NCBI GenBank assembly: GCA_036121365.1
Contig: JAZAFR010000001.1
Span: 47,013-111,012, forward strand
Direction of reading: 5' to 3'
Length of the DNA: 64,000 nucleotides
From: UBA7916 sp036121365
GTDB taxonomy: Bacteria; Pseudomonadota; Gammaproteobacteria; Comchoanobacterales; Comchoanobacteraceae
Below the pieces are notes generated by a model that saw only the letters and a program-made list of their open reading frames with translations, had not been told where the DNA came from and did not search any database. Positions 8,626 through 17,719 of this stretch are shown here, piece by piece; position 1 is the first letter of the stretch; every line of letters begins with the position of its first letter. A program made the translations under genes and the position numbers.

Positions 8626-11600
8626 CTATTCTGACGGTCCTGACGGTCCTGACGATTCTGACGGTGCCTCTGGCGTTCTCTCCGCAACAGTTTTAATTTC
8701 ATCTTTTAAATCAGCCGCTTTAACACTCCCTTCCTTTGCCATCTCAAGCAAACCTGACAGTTTACTTGCTGCATCTCGATGAGTTTCTATTTTGCCTAGA
8801 TGTTCAGATGTTTCCCGATGCTGTGACTCTTTTGATCTGTCTATATGTTCAGATGTTTCCTGATGCAGTGACTCTTTTGAAGTGTCTCCTTCTGATACTT
8901 TTTGTATTACACTTTCCATTATTTTATCTTTCATTACTTTGAGTGCCGCATTTGTGATTTGCCCGAGACTCTCCTCCAAATTACGCTCTTTTATCTCTTC
9001 AACAGGTACCTCTTCAATAGGAATCGTCTTTACTTCAAATATCTTTTCAGTGCTTTCAGTGCTTTCAGTTCTTTCACCACTTATTGTCTCTACCTTTGTC
9101 TCTACTACCACTGCCTCATCTTTTATTTTACTCTGCACTTCATCTGCGGTTACATACTTATCTACCCCCATTTCCTTCACTCGAGCCGTGACTATTGCTT
9201 TGTTGAGTTCAACAATATCGTCAATATTCATATCTATACCGTCACCAGAGCCGATAGCATCTCTACTAGTCGTTTCTCCCCCAACTTTTTCCTTAATTCC
9301 TATTAATAACTCCACATCGCTCTTGTCTTGTAAATCTGCTAAGTCTTTATTTGCTAGATCTGTCAATAGGCTATCTGCATGTTTCTCTAAGCCCAGACCC
9401 TTTAATCGTTCTTTGACTATTTCTTTTGCTTTCTCTACTGCTTTGCCTATTGCTTTGTCGAGTTCGCCAATACTTTTAACATCCTCAACATCCTGAGGTC
9501 TAGAAATAGAAACGATTGTATCTCTATTTGTCGTTTCTTCCGGCCCAACCTTTTCCTCAATTCCTATTAATAACTCCAAATCGCTCTTGTCTTGTAAACC
9601 TGCTAAGTCTTCATTTTGTAGATCTGTCAATAGGCCATCAGCATGCCCTCCTAAGCCCAGTCCCTTTAATCGTACTTTGACTATACACTTGTTAATATCA
9701 CCCTGTGTTTCTGCAATTGCTAATGCCCTGAAATCACTGTCATCCTTTATTTTCAATAATTTATCTCTGTTTGCTTCAGTTATTTCACCTTTTCTCAGAA
9801 ACTCACTTATTTTTGTTAGGGCTGTCTCTTTCACTGCTTTATTGAATTTACCTTCCAGATACTTCGTATAATAATCTCTGCGTTCTTCTTCTGAAACTCC
9901 CTTCACTCTTTCACGTATTTGGCCTATAAATCGGCAAATCCTACCGAATGCAACCGCAGGTGCGTACCATTTTCCAGGAGGAGAAAGACTTTCTATTTGC
10001 TTGTCTGTAAATATTCGTAAATATTTCTCAGGCTCATCTATTCCACAATTATTTCTTAATTGATTAGAATATACCGCTGTTATATCTGCTTCCCTGGCAC
10101 TTTTAATCGATTCTTCTAGTTTTACCTTCCCTTTTTCCCAGGCCTTAATTTTTTTCTCTAACACCTCTATTTCTCTTCTCTTCTTTTCTATTTTTTCATT
10201 AATTTTACCTTGTTCTTCACTGGTTGTTTTTGGTTCTAATTCACCTATTTCTGATTCTTTTTCTTCGATTTTTTCTTGTAGTTTTTGTATTTTTTCTTCG
10301 ATTTTCTTTTCACCTTTTGTCACCAACCCTTTGTTCATTTTTGCACACAAATGATCAACCTCTCGATTAACTAAAAATGCTGGATTCTCTTGTTCTGCAA
10401 TTGCCACAAACACGCTCGGCATCAACGACCTTTTCCACGACTTGTTTGCTTGATGCTCCTGTGCTCCTTGCACATTCCCACCCGCTGAGTTATGAGCAGT
10501 CACTTTATCGTGGTACCCATCTTTGTCATGTAAATCATCAATTTCCTGATATGTAATCATCATATTATATATTGCAGTCATTTCAGGGGTGAACTCACTT
10601 TTCATTCTGTTATCTCCACCATTAGCATTCTTAGCTGCTTCATATATATCATTTAATCTATCAGGGTTTTCTTTGCCCATTTCATCAACCAGGTTTTTAA
10701 CCTTGTCTGGGTTAGGCATTTTCCAGTCTGGATCACGCATTAAGCTACTGGCCATTGCCTTTTTTATCATTTTGACCATTGCTGCTCTATCTTTATTACT
10801 TTTGCACCCCTCTGAATAGAGATCATACGTCGCATTCAAAAGACCACTTGCGGCCGCCATTCTGAACAGGTGGTTATTGCTTGCTGCACCACCAAAATCT
10901 CCAACATTTTTCTTAAAACTAAACTCTTCACTATCTTGCTGCTCATATACCTCCCTAAAAACCTGAAACTCTGCCATTCTTTCTATGCTTTCTGATGAAT
11001 ATTCACTCAAACTTGGGTAGTTTTTTTTCAAGTCTTCGGGTCTCATTGTTCCACAATAGACAGCTCGTAAGTCTTTCATTTGTTCTTCATCTTCGAAAAT
11101 TTCATCTATTATTTTACCTTGTGCAGTGACGTCTGCTTGGGCCTTTTCTCCTATTTTATATAAAGCATTATCATCTAGAGCATTTGAATACGCTCCATAC
11201 TTTTCTACTAAAATTTCTCGGTTCTCAGGTCTTTCTCCATATTTTTCTAATGCTTCTTCTATTTTCTTTTTTTTATCGCCTTCTACCCTTTCTTGTAGTG
11301 ACAACTCCTTCTTTGACTCTTCTTGTAGTTTTTCCTCGAAACCATTGGTTGTACCACTTGTTTCAGCATCTGTTTCAGCATCTGCCAATTCTGCCAATTC
11401 TGCCAATTCTGCCAATTTGTCACTGGGTATGCTCTCAAGAATCTCATAGTAATTACCTATTTTTAAATCAATCATCTTTGAGAGTATTGTTTTGGCGTCA
11501 GCAAGTCTTTTTGATCTTTTCTTGTTACTTTCTTCCACCCCTTCACTTAGTTTATCATTGAACTTTTTTTCCCCCCCAGCACGTCCAATAGCACCTTGAT

Positions 11601-12546
11601 CAATAAAGGAGAATATAAGCCCCCTATTTGTACTGGGGAATCTTTTTGTAGCCCCTTCTTTATCCTTCTCAAATCGTAACTCTCTCTTTTTAAAGTCCTC
11701 TGTAAGTTTTTCAGCATCTGATTTTCCAAAATGTGCAGTTGAATATTCCTCGGTTGTCCTGAAAGTTTGATACTCTCCTCCCGGTTCCCTCCTAGCATAC
11801 TCTGTTTTAATTTTTAGTGCATTTCGTGTCACGATAAATAACTTCCCATCTACTAAATTGCTAAAATGAAACAACTTTGGGTCCACACTTTTTAATCCTA
11901 TGGATATACTCCTCAAGACTTCTTTTTTATTTTCATCTGAAAGTCCTTTTAATTTTTTCATATCAAATAAATTTTTTAAAGTTCCTTCATTATTCTTAAT
12001 AAATCCCCCTACATCACCATCCTCACTAAAACCGTCCTGTATTACCCGTAAGGCTTCTGTCACTTCTTGTGTATTTTCTGCCACTTCGACTGTGGTTGTT
12101 ATTTTTAGTTGCTGCCCACCTTCTTCTCCCCTTACGAACTCTTGCGTATTCAGGACTCCATCTTCTTTTTGGCGCCTTAAAGATAACAAGCCTAGAGCAC
12201 CTTCCACTGATTTACCAGGTTTGACTGAAAACTCAAATTTATTATCGCCCACATCAGCATCTTCAGACATAGTAGTAGAAGCAGCAGCATCAGCAGTATC
12301 ACTAGCAGCAGTCCTAATATCAGTAAAATCAGTATCCGTAGTAGCAGCATTATAAGTAGCAGTACCAAGCCTTTTAGCACCAGCCTCAATAGCAGTAAGA
12401 GCTGACAAAGTGCCAACACCAACACTAGCAACAGCACCAACACCAGCACCAACACCAACACCAACACAAAGAGCACTAACAGCAACAACAACACTACCAG
12501 CCCGCGCGGCACCAATATTTAGATTACTCAAAAAAGTACTTTTCAC
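8626..12546 (-). CDS. Very large repeat and coiled-coil protein of unknown function
   Basis: About 1306 residues. The frame opens at a GTG at 12564, but a GTG six codons later (12546) has a GAAGGA ribosome site six bases upstream and is preferred. The N-terminus is a 40-residue Gly/Val/Ala hydrophobic stretch encoded by simple GTT/GCT-like repeats, then a polar body with an ELAELAELAELAD run, a strong coiled coil (about residues 770-840, Glu/Lys-rich), two copies of an ~88-residue unit starting RLKGLGL (residues ~963 and ~1051) with a degenerate third, a 15-residue repeat (ETSEH) near the C-terminus and an SSGPSGPSE end. No enzyme motif is seen. Size, repeats and neighbourhood suggest a surface or effector protein; this is inference. 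Confidence 0.72.
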   Translation of the reverse strand: MKSTFLSNLNIGAARAGSVVVAVSALCVGVGVGAGVGAVASVGVGTLSALTAIEAGAKRLGTATYNAATTDTDFTDIRTAASDTADAAASTTMSEDADVGDNKFEFSVKPGKSVEGALGLLSLRRQKEDGVLNTQEFVRGEEGGQQLKITTTVEVAENTQEVTEALRVIQDGFSEDGDVGGFIKNNEGTLKNLFDMKKLKGLSDENKKEVLRSISIGLKSVDPKLFHFSNLVDGKLFIVTRNALKIKTEYARREPGGEYQTFRTTEEYSTAHFGKSDAEKLTEDFKKRELRFEKDKEGATKRFPSTNRGLIFSFIDQGAIGRAGGEKKFNDKLSEGVEESNKKRSKRLADAKTILSKMIDLKIGNYYEILESIPSDKLAELAELAELADAETDAETSGTTNGFEEKLQEESKKELSLQERVEGDKKKKIEEALEKYGERPENREILVEKYGAYSNALDDNALYKIGEKAQADVTAQGKIIDEIFEDEEQMKDLRAVYCGTMRPEDLKKNYPSLSEYSSESIERMAEFQVFREVYEQQDSEEFSFKKNVGDFGGAASNNHLFRMAAASGLLNATYDLYSEGCKSNKDRAAMVKMIKKAMASSLMRDPDWKMPNPDKVKNLVDEMGKENPDRLNDIYEAAKNANGGDNRMKSEFTPEMTAIYNMMITYQEIDDLHDKDGYHDKVTAHNSAGGNVQGAQEHQANKSWKRSLMPSVFVAIAEQENPAFLVNREVDHLCAKMNKGLVTKGEKKIEEKIQKLQEKIEEKESEIGELEPKTTSEEQGKINEKIEKKRREIEVLEKKIKAWEKGKVKLEESIKSAREADITAVYSNQLRNNCGIDEPEKYLRIFTDKQIESLSPPGKWYAPAVAFGRICRFIGQIRERVKGVSEEERRDYYTKYLEGKFNKAVKETALTKISEFLRKGEITEANRDKLLKIKDDSDFRALAIAETQGDINKCIVKVRLKGLGLGGHADGLLTDLQNEDLAGLQDKSDLELLIGIEEKVGPEETTNRDTIVSISRPQDVEDVKSIGELDKAIGKAVEKAKEIVKERLKGLGLEKHADSLLTDLANKDLADLQDKSDVELLIGIKEKVGGETTSRDAIGSGDGIDMNIDDIVELNKAIVTARVKEMGVDKYVTADEVQSKIKDEAVVVETKVETISGERTESTESTEKIFEVKTIPIEEVPVEEIKERNLEESLGQITNAALKVMKDKIMESVIQKVSEGDTSKESLHQETSEHIDRSKESQHRETSEHLGKIETHRDAASKLSGLLEMAKEGSVKAADLKDEIKTVAERTPEAPSESSGPSGPSE
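8802..8880 (-). repeat. Two 45-bp direct repeats in the large protein gene
   Basis: Two near-identical 45-base units encode consecutive 15-residue stretches with the core ETSEH near the C-terminus of the large protein. Confidence 0.7.
9255..9676 (-). repeat. Two-copy ~264-bp internal repeat
   Basis: Two units, starting at 9676 and 9412 and reading leftward, encode closely similar ~88-residue segments (RLKGLGL, LLTDL, DLQDKSD, LLIGI motifs). A diverged partial third copy follows (VKEMGVDKY). This is the visible sign of internal domain duplication. Confidence 0.75.
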
Positions 12547-12564
12547 ATAAAATCCTTCAATCAC

Positions 12565-12950
12565 ACTTACATACTCTTATAGACTAAAACCTACAAAAAA
12601 TCCGAATTATTATTAATTTTTTTCATACCAGACATTCATCTTTATTGGCTTGATTTTCTTCTGTCTGATCCATGTTTAAATATTTTTATTTATCATATGC
12701 TTATATGGAAACACCCTCATTTTCGCACATTCCACATTTTTCTTTGTTACACTGATTTTTTATATTCTGCTCTCTACTTCTATCTACTCTTATTGCTATT
12801 TTTACAGCGCAACCAACCATCACCTTCTGCAATAGCACATCAGTTATCTCATTTTCCTGCTCTGCTTCCCCATTTTCTCAATGACATGATACAACACACA
12901 CCCGCACAAAAACCTTCAATCAAAAAAGCGCCATTTTCATCTCAACTGAA
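12565..12950. other. Intergenic region
   Basis: Between two leftward genes. An AT-rich stretch at 12600-12700 could hold the promoter of the large gene (weak TATAAG on the minus strand near 12580). A rightward open frame through this region runs into pcm on the other strand and was rejected. No clear terminator for pcm was seen. Confidence 0.45.
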
Positions 12951-13592
12951 TCACTCCTCATCTCGAATGAATGGCACAAAACGACAATACAATGGCACTT
13001 TGTGCCTGACAATCTTCCTAAGCTCGCCTCCAGATTTTTGCCATAACGTCATTGCCATCTTGTTGACATCCTCTTTGGCATAAGGCAATAATAAAACGCC
13101 CCCGTCCTGCAAGGCATGCACCCAATTATTCGGAATATCACCCAAAACACCACAGGTTGCCATCAATACATCTAACCCCCTCTCCTGCAAATCCCAGCCA
13201 CTCGCATGCGCCACCTGTACCCTCTCATACCCCAAACGTTTTAACCTCTCCTTTGCCGCCTGCGCCAATGGACCCACTCGCTCAATGCCAATCACACGCT
13301 CAAAAAACTCACTCAAAATCGCCACCTGATATCCCGAACCTGCTCCCATCTCACAAGCAAGCCCACTGCCCTTGGCCTCCTTTATCACCATGTCTGTCAT
13401 CATCGCCACCATAAATGGCTGCGAAATGGTCTGTCCATGCCCAATTGAACAAGGCCTATCCTCGTCTGTTCCGCCGAAATCTCCTCTGTCCAACCTCGAC
13501 ATCACATCCAAAATCCGCTCATCTATCGGATCATCCTGATAATACTTCGCATGCTTTTTGATTGCCTCTATCATCTCAGATCTTGCCACCAT
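12951..13592 (-). CDS. pcm: Protein-L-isoaspartate O-methyltransferase
   Basis: Pcm repairs isoaspartyl damage by S-adenosylmethionine-dependent carboxyl methylation. The 213-residue protein contains the family motif IGHGQTISQPFMVAMMTD and the AdoMet-binding loop EMGAGSGYQVAIL (usually E.GTGSGYQ), then GDIPNNWVHALQDGGVLLLP matching the C-terminal part of the fold. The ATG is preceded by a purine-rich GGAGGGAAGGAGAA. It is divergent from uvrA and not in the common surE-pcm-rpoS arrangement. Confidence 0.92.
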   Translation of the reverse strand: MVARSEMIEAIKKHAKYYQDDPIDERILDVMSRLDRGDFGGTDEDRPCSIGHGQTISQPFMVAMMTDMVIKEAKGSGLACEMGAGSGYQVAILSEFFERVIGIERVGPLAQAAKERLKRLGYERVQVAHASGWDLQERGLDVLMATCGVLGDIPNNWVHALQDGGVLLLPYAKEDVNKMAMTLWQKSGGELRKIVRHKVPLYCRFVPFIRDEE

Positions 13593-13816
13593 TTCTCCTT
13601 CCCTCCATTCAATCCATTACCGCCATCCATGCCCATACAACCTCTACCCACTATACCACCCCAACCCAAACGATACCACCGATTCTATTAGACTCCGTAG
13701 CTGCCGAGATTCAACCTCGCTACCCCCAATACCATCCGTTACCCAACATACACTTTAACACTCATATTCCTTGCCCAAACCACCCTCAAAACCTCCCATT
13801 AATCTGCGTGAATCCC

Positions 13817-13845
13817 TTCTCATCATAACCCGTATGTGTTATAAT
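13817..13845 (+). promoter_or_regulatory. uvrA promoter
   Basis: TTCTCA (13817-13822), 17-base spacer and a perfect TATAAT (13840-13845), 28 bases before the uvrA ATG. No obvious LexA box was recognised. Confidence 0.5.
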
Positions 13846-13873
13846 TTTTGTCTATTTTTTTGCAAAACCTCTC

Positions 13874-16720
13874 ATGCCAGCTCCCAAATCCATCTCCATT
13901 CGAGGCTGTAAAACCCATAACCTCAAAAATGTCAGCGTCGAAATCCCCTACCATCAACTCACCGTCATCACCGGCCTGTCCGGCTCAGGTAAATCTTCAC
14001 TCGCCTTTGATACCCTCTTTGCCGAAGGCCAAAGACGCTACGTGCAATCTCTGTCCACCTACGCCAGACAATTTGTGTCCATCATGGATAAACCCGAAGT
14101 TGAATCCATCACAGGCCTGTCCCCTGCCATATCCATTGAACAGAAATCAGGCATGCATAATCCCCGATCCACCGTCGGGACCATCACCGAAATCTATGAC
14201 TATATGCGCCTTCTCTATGCCAGAGTCGGACAAGCCTATTGTCCCGAACATAACGAAGCCCTCGACGCCCAAAGCACCAGCCAAATCGTCGATCAAATCC
14301 TCTCGCTACCCGCTCAAACCAAAATCATGCTCCTCGCCCCCAAACTCAAACAAAAAAAAGGCGAACACAAACAACTCCTACAAGATCTCAGACGTCAAGG
14401 CTTTATTCGCGTGCGACTCAACCAAGAAGTCGCCGAACTTGACGCACTCAACTCTCTTCCCAGTGCCCAAAAAAATGACCTCGATATCATCATCGATAGG
14501 CTCAAAGTCAAACCCGAACACAAACAACGCCTCGCCGAATCTATAGAAACAGCCTGCGAAATATCCGAAGGTAGTGTCGTCTGCGCCTTTATCGACTCCG
14601 ATCAACCAGACCTCCTCTTCTCAAATCGACTCGCCTGCAGCCAATGCGGCTACAGCGTCTCAACCCCAACCCCAAGATCTTTCTCCTTCAATAGCCCTGA
14701 AGGCGCCTGTCACGCCTGTGATGGCCTCGGCAGTAAATCTGGATTTGATGTTGACAAACTCATCCCAGTCCCCGAAATATCCATACAAAATGGTGCCATA
14801 CGTACCTGGGACAAACCCGGATCATACTATTTTCAACTCCTTGTCGGCCTCAGCCGCCATCTCGAATTCTCCCTAGAAACGCCTTGGAATCAACTCGATC
14901 CAGATATTCAAGATATCATACTTTATGGCTCATCTCAGATCATTCCTTATACTAAAATGCGCCTCAAGGGCCGCTTTAAAATTAAAAATCGTCGTTTTGA
15001 TGGTATCCTCAAAAGCATGCAAAAACGCTACCACGAAACTGAGAGCGAAATCGTCCGCACCGGCATGAGCCAATACCTCAGCGAAAAACCCTGCGAAGAA
15101 TGTAATGGTACCCGCCTCAATACTCAAGCCAGACATACTCTTGTTGGTAAACATTCCCTGCCTGCCATCTCAGGATTTTCCATCGAAAGACTTGCCGACT
15201 TCTTTTCAAAACTCACACTCAGCCGCGAAAAAACCTTGATATCTGAACCCATCATGCGTGAGATTCAATCCAGAGTAGACTTTCTTTTGCACGTCGGCCT
15301 TAGCTACCTTAGCCTCAATCGTTCTGCAGGCACACTGTCTGGCGGTGAAGCACAACGCATCCGCCTTGCCAGCCAAATCGGATCAGGCCTCACCGGCGTC
15401 ATGTATATCCTTGATGAGCCCTCTATCGGCCTTCACCAACGAGACAACCAACGCCTCATCAACACCCTACACACACTCAGAGACCTAGGCAATAGCGTCA
15501 TTGTTGTTGAACACGATGAAGATACCATGATGCAAGCTGATCATCTCATTGATATCGGCCCAGGCGCCGGCGTTCATGGTGGCCAAATTGTTGCCTCCGG
15601 AACTCCCAATGATATCTGTAACAACCCAGACTCACTCACTGGAAAATATCTCAATGGTACGATCTCCATCACCATTCCAAAATCCAGAATGCCGTTTAAC
15701 CCAGAAAAGACCCTCTCTATTACCGGCGCAAAAACCAACAATCTCAAAAATTTAAACATCCAAATCCCAGTTGGCCTGCTCAGCGTCATTACCGGTGTGT
15801 CTGGATCCGGAAAGTCAAGTCTAATCAACGATACCATCTATCCCGCCCTACATAATCGCCTCGATCGCTATGATACCCGTCTCACCGAAGGCACCTACGA
15901 TGACATCACCGGGAGTAAATATTTTGACAATATCATCAAAATTGACCAAAGCCCCATAGGCCGCACACCTCGATCCAATCCTGCTACGTACACAGGTATG
16001 TTTGGTACGATACGTGAATTATTTAGCCAGGTTCCTGAAGCCAGAAGCCGTGGATACTCTCCAGGACGCTTTAGCTTCAACGTCAGAGGCGGACGCTGTG
16101 AAGCCTGCCAAGGCGATGGCCTTAAACGTGTCGAAATGCACTTTCTTGCCGATGTCTACGTGCAATGTGATGTCTGTAAAGGCAAACGCTATAATCGAGA
16201 AACACTAGAGATTCGATACAAAGGACTGAATATTTACGAAATACTAGACCTAAGTATAGAAAAAGCTCTGGATTTTTTTGATGCCATCCCACCCATCAAA
16301 CGCAAACTCTCTACCCTCCAATCCGTTGGACTTGGCTATATCAAACTCGGCCAAAGTGCCACCACTCTTTCTGGCGGTGAAGCTCAAAGAATGAAACTCT
16401 CACGTGAGCTGTGTAAACGCGACACTGGTCGTACCTTCTATATTCTCGATGAACCCACCACAGGCCTGCATTTTCACGACATCAAACATCTACTCGAAGT
16501 ACTATTCACCCTCAGAGACCACGGCAATACTGTTGTGATTATTGAACACAATCTTGATGTCATCAAAATGGCTGACTGGCTAGTGGATATTGGACCAGAA
16601 GGTGGTGACGGAGGCGGTAATCTAGTCGGACAAGGAACTCCAGAGACACTCGCTGAAATTGAATCATCGCATACAGGCCAGTTCCTGAAAAAATACCTCA
16701 TGCCCGCAAAAAGTGAATAA
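13874..16720 (+). CDS. uvrA: Excinuclease ABC subunit A
   Basis: UvrA is the damage-recognition ATPase of nucleotide excision repair, acting with UvrB. At 948 residues it matches the family (about 940). It has two ABC modules: Walker A GLSGSGKSS near residue 33 and GVSGSGKSS near 641, signature motifs LSGGEAQRIRLA near 489 and LSGGEAQRMKLS near 832, and both zinc-binding regions (CSQCGY...CHACDG near 255, CEACQGDG...CDVCKG near 742). The N-terminal GCKTHNLKNV is diagnostic. Codon use here is slightly richer in C than in the surrounding accessory genes. Confidence 0.98.
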   Translation: MPAPKSISIRGCKTHNLKNVSVEIPYHQLTVITGLSGSGKSSLAFDTLFAEGQRRYVQSLSTYARQFVSIMDKPEVESITGLSPAISIEQKSGMHNPRSTVGTITEIYDYMRLLYARVGQAYCPEHNEALDAQSTSQIVDQILSLPAQTKIMLLAPKLKQKKGEHKQLLQDLRRQGFIRVRLNQEVAELDALNSLPSAQKNDLDIIIDRLKVKPEHKQRLAESIETACEISEGSVVCAFIDSDQPDLLFSNRLACSQCGYSVSTPTPRSFSFNSPEGACHACDGLGSKSGFDVDKLIPVPEISIQNGAIRTWDKPGSYYFQLLVGLSRHLEFSLETPWNQLDPDIQDIILYGSSQIIPYTKMRLKGRFKIKNRRFDGILKSMQKRYHETESEIVRTGMSQYLSEKPCEECNGTRLNTQARHTLVGKHSLPAISGFSIERLADFFSKLTLSREKTLISEPIMREIQSRVDFLLHVGLSYLSLNRSAGTLSGGEAQRIRLASQIGSGLTGVMYILDEPSIGLHQRDNQRLINTLHTLRDLGNSVIVVEHDEDTMMQADHLIDIGPGAGVHGGQIVASGTPNDICNNPDSLTGKYLNGTISITIPKSRMPFNPEKTLSITGAKTNNLKNLNIQIPVGLLSVITGVSGSGKSSLINDTIYPALHNRLDRYDTRLTEGTYDDITGSKYFDNIIKIDQSPIGRTPRSNPATYTGMFGTIRELFSQVPEARSRGYSPGRFSFNVRGGRCEACQGDGLKRVEMHFLADVYVQCDVCKGKRYNRETLEIRYKGLNIYEILDLSIEKALDFFDAIPPIKRKLSTLQSVGLGYIKLGQSATTLSGGEAQRMKLSRELCKRDTGRTFYILDEPTTGLHFHDIKHLLEVLFTLRDHGNTVVIIEHNLDVIKMADWLVDIGPEGGDGGGNLVGQGTPETLAEIESSHTGQFLKKYLMPAKSE

Positions 16721-16932
16721 CTCCGCCACATTGATTTTATTTTTAAAAGAGTACACTCCCATGTGCGCGAAAATGAATGATTACAATCAATCAATTTTTA
16801 TTGGTGTTATCACCCATGACCAATCAGACGATCACATTGATATTTTCTACCACACAATTTAAATTTTTTCTGTCTGCCAAAATCTATTGCTGAGCCAACT
16901 CAGGTGATTGTGTGCTTCATATGCTTGATCAA

Positions 16933-17604
16933 TTAACCATAAACATAAACAAGCGTGCCATTGTCTACTAAAGGCGTTATCAATTCCAGATCTTTAAGGC
17001 TCATGGTAAAACAACCAAAGCTATTGCCCACTCGCTGATATTTATCTGCGAAAGCTTTATTGACATACCATGCATCATGGAATTCTATCGCTCTTTTGGC
17101 TGCATTGTCATTCACCCCTTTCTCCAAACCCTCTACATGAATGACTTTGTTGAACTTACTTGGGTAATGTGAACCGGTGGTTACAAATACCCCTTTGCTT
17201 GACGTCTGTGTTCCTGGTGTGTTTGAAAACTTTTCTGCATATGCACCTCTTCCCGACCCTTTACCATGGGCCACTAAAAACTTATGCTCCACTTTTTTTG
17301 TCTGCGTGTTGTATAAAAACAACCGTTCTTTATTTGATGGCATTGTATAATCAATTATCACAACGTACTTATCATTTGATATTCTTTTTTTGTATTTTGA
17401 AGATGCAGAATATTGTAGTGCTTTTTTTAGCGCTTGATGATTAAGACCTTCCTCCAAATTCATAGTACTTTTTGAGTATGCAGATAGTCCCATCACCAAT
17501 AGCAGGATGACCTTGTTTAGGCCAATTTTTACAAATGAACAAGCATTCCCCACCACTTGGTAAAACGAAAATCTTTGTTTGAAGAACATATTTATATATT
17601 TCAT
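16933..17604 (-). CDS. Murein L,D-transpeptidase catalytic domain protein (YkuD_2-like)
   Basis: A 223-residue exported protein with features of the YkuD_2 L,D-transpeptidase family, which makes 3-3 peptidoglycan cross-links or attaches proteins using an active-site cysteine. Visible motifs are YTMPSNKERLFLYN, VAHGKGSG, FSNTPGTQTSSKGVF, the RAIEFHDAWYVN histidine block and NSFGCFTMS with the catalytic Cys. The family usually has GCPAL here; the change is conservative around the Cys. A hydrophobic segment at residues ~30-43 preceded by basic residues suggests a long signal peptide or anchor. A clean TTGAAA-17-TATAAT promoter lies upstream, back to back with that of the next gene. Confidence 0.8.
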   Translation of the reverse strand: MKYINMFFKQRFSFYQVVGNACSFVKIGLNKVILLLVMGLSAYSKSTMNLEEGLNHQALKKALQYSASSKYKKRISNDKYVVIIDYTMPSNKERLFLYNTQTKKVEHKFLVAHGKGSGRGAYAEKFSNTPGTQTSSKGVFVTTGSHYPSKFNKVIHVEGLEKGVNDNAAKRAIEFHDAWYVNKAFADKYQRVGNSFGCFTMSLKDLELITPLVDNGTLVYVYG

Positions 17605-17632
17605 ACTACATCCAATCTTATTATTTTTTTGA

Positions 17633-17661
17633 ATTATATCATAGTGTTATTGTATTTTCAA
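17633..17661 (-). promoter_or_regulatory. Promoter of the L,D-transpeptidase gene
   Basis: On the minus strand TTGAAA (17661-17656), 17 bases, TATAAT (17638-17633). Its -35 box lies only 2 bases from the -35 box of the divergent promoter at 17664. Confidence 0.65.
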
Positions 17662-17663
17662 GG

Positions 17664-17691
17664 TTGACTTTATGTCTTATTGCGTTATAAT
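17664..17691 (+). promoter_or_regulatory. Promoter of the gene at 17720
   Basis: TTGACT (17664-17669), 16-base spacer, perfect TATAAT (17686-17691), 28 bases before the ATG. Confidence 0.65.
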
Positions 17692-17719
17692 ATTACATTA
17701 GTACAAATTAATATGACCT

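Noticed and set aside
12192..12515. Leu/Val-rich leftward frame inside the large gene
   Set aside because: Shadow frame produced by the simple GTT/GCT-like repeats encoding the Gly/Val/Ala stretch.
12697..13083. Rightward 128-codon frame
   Set aside because: Its second half is antisense to the well-supported pcm gene, and the composition of the first half is that of AT-rich spacer.
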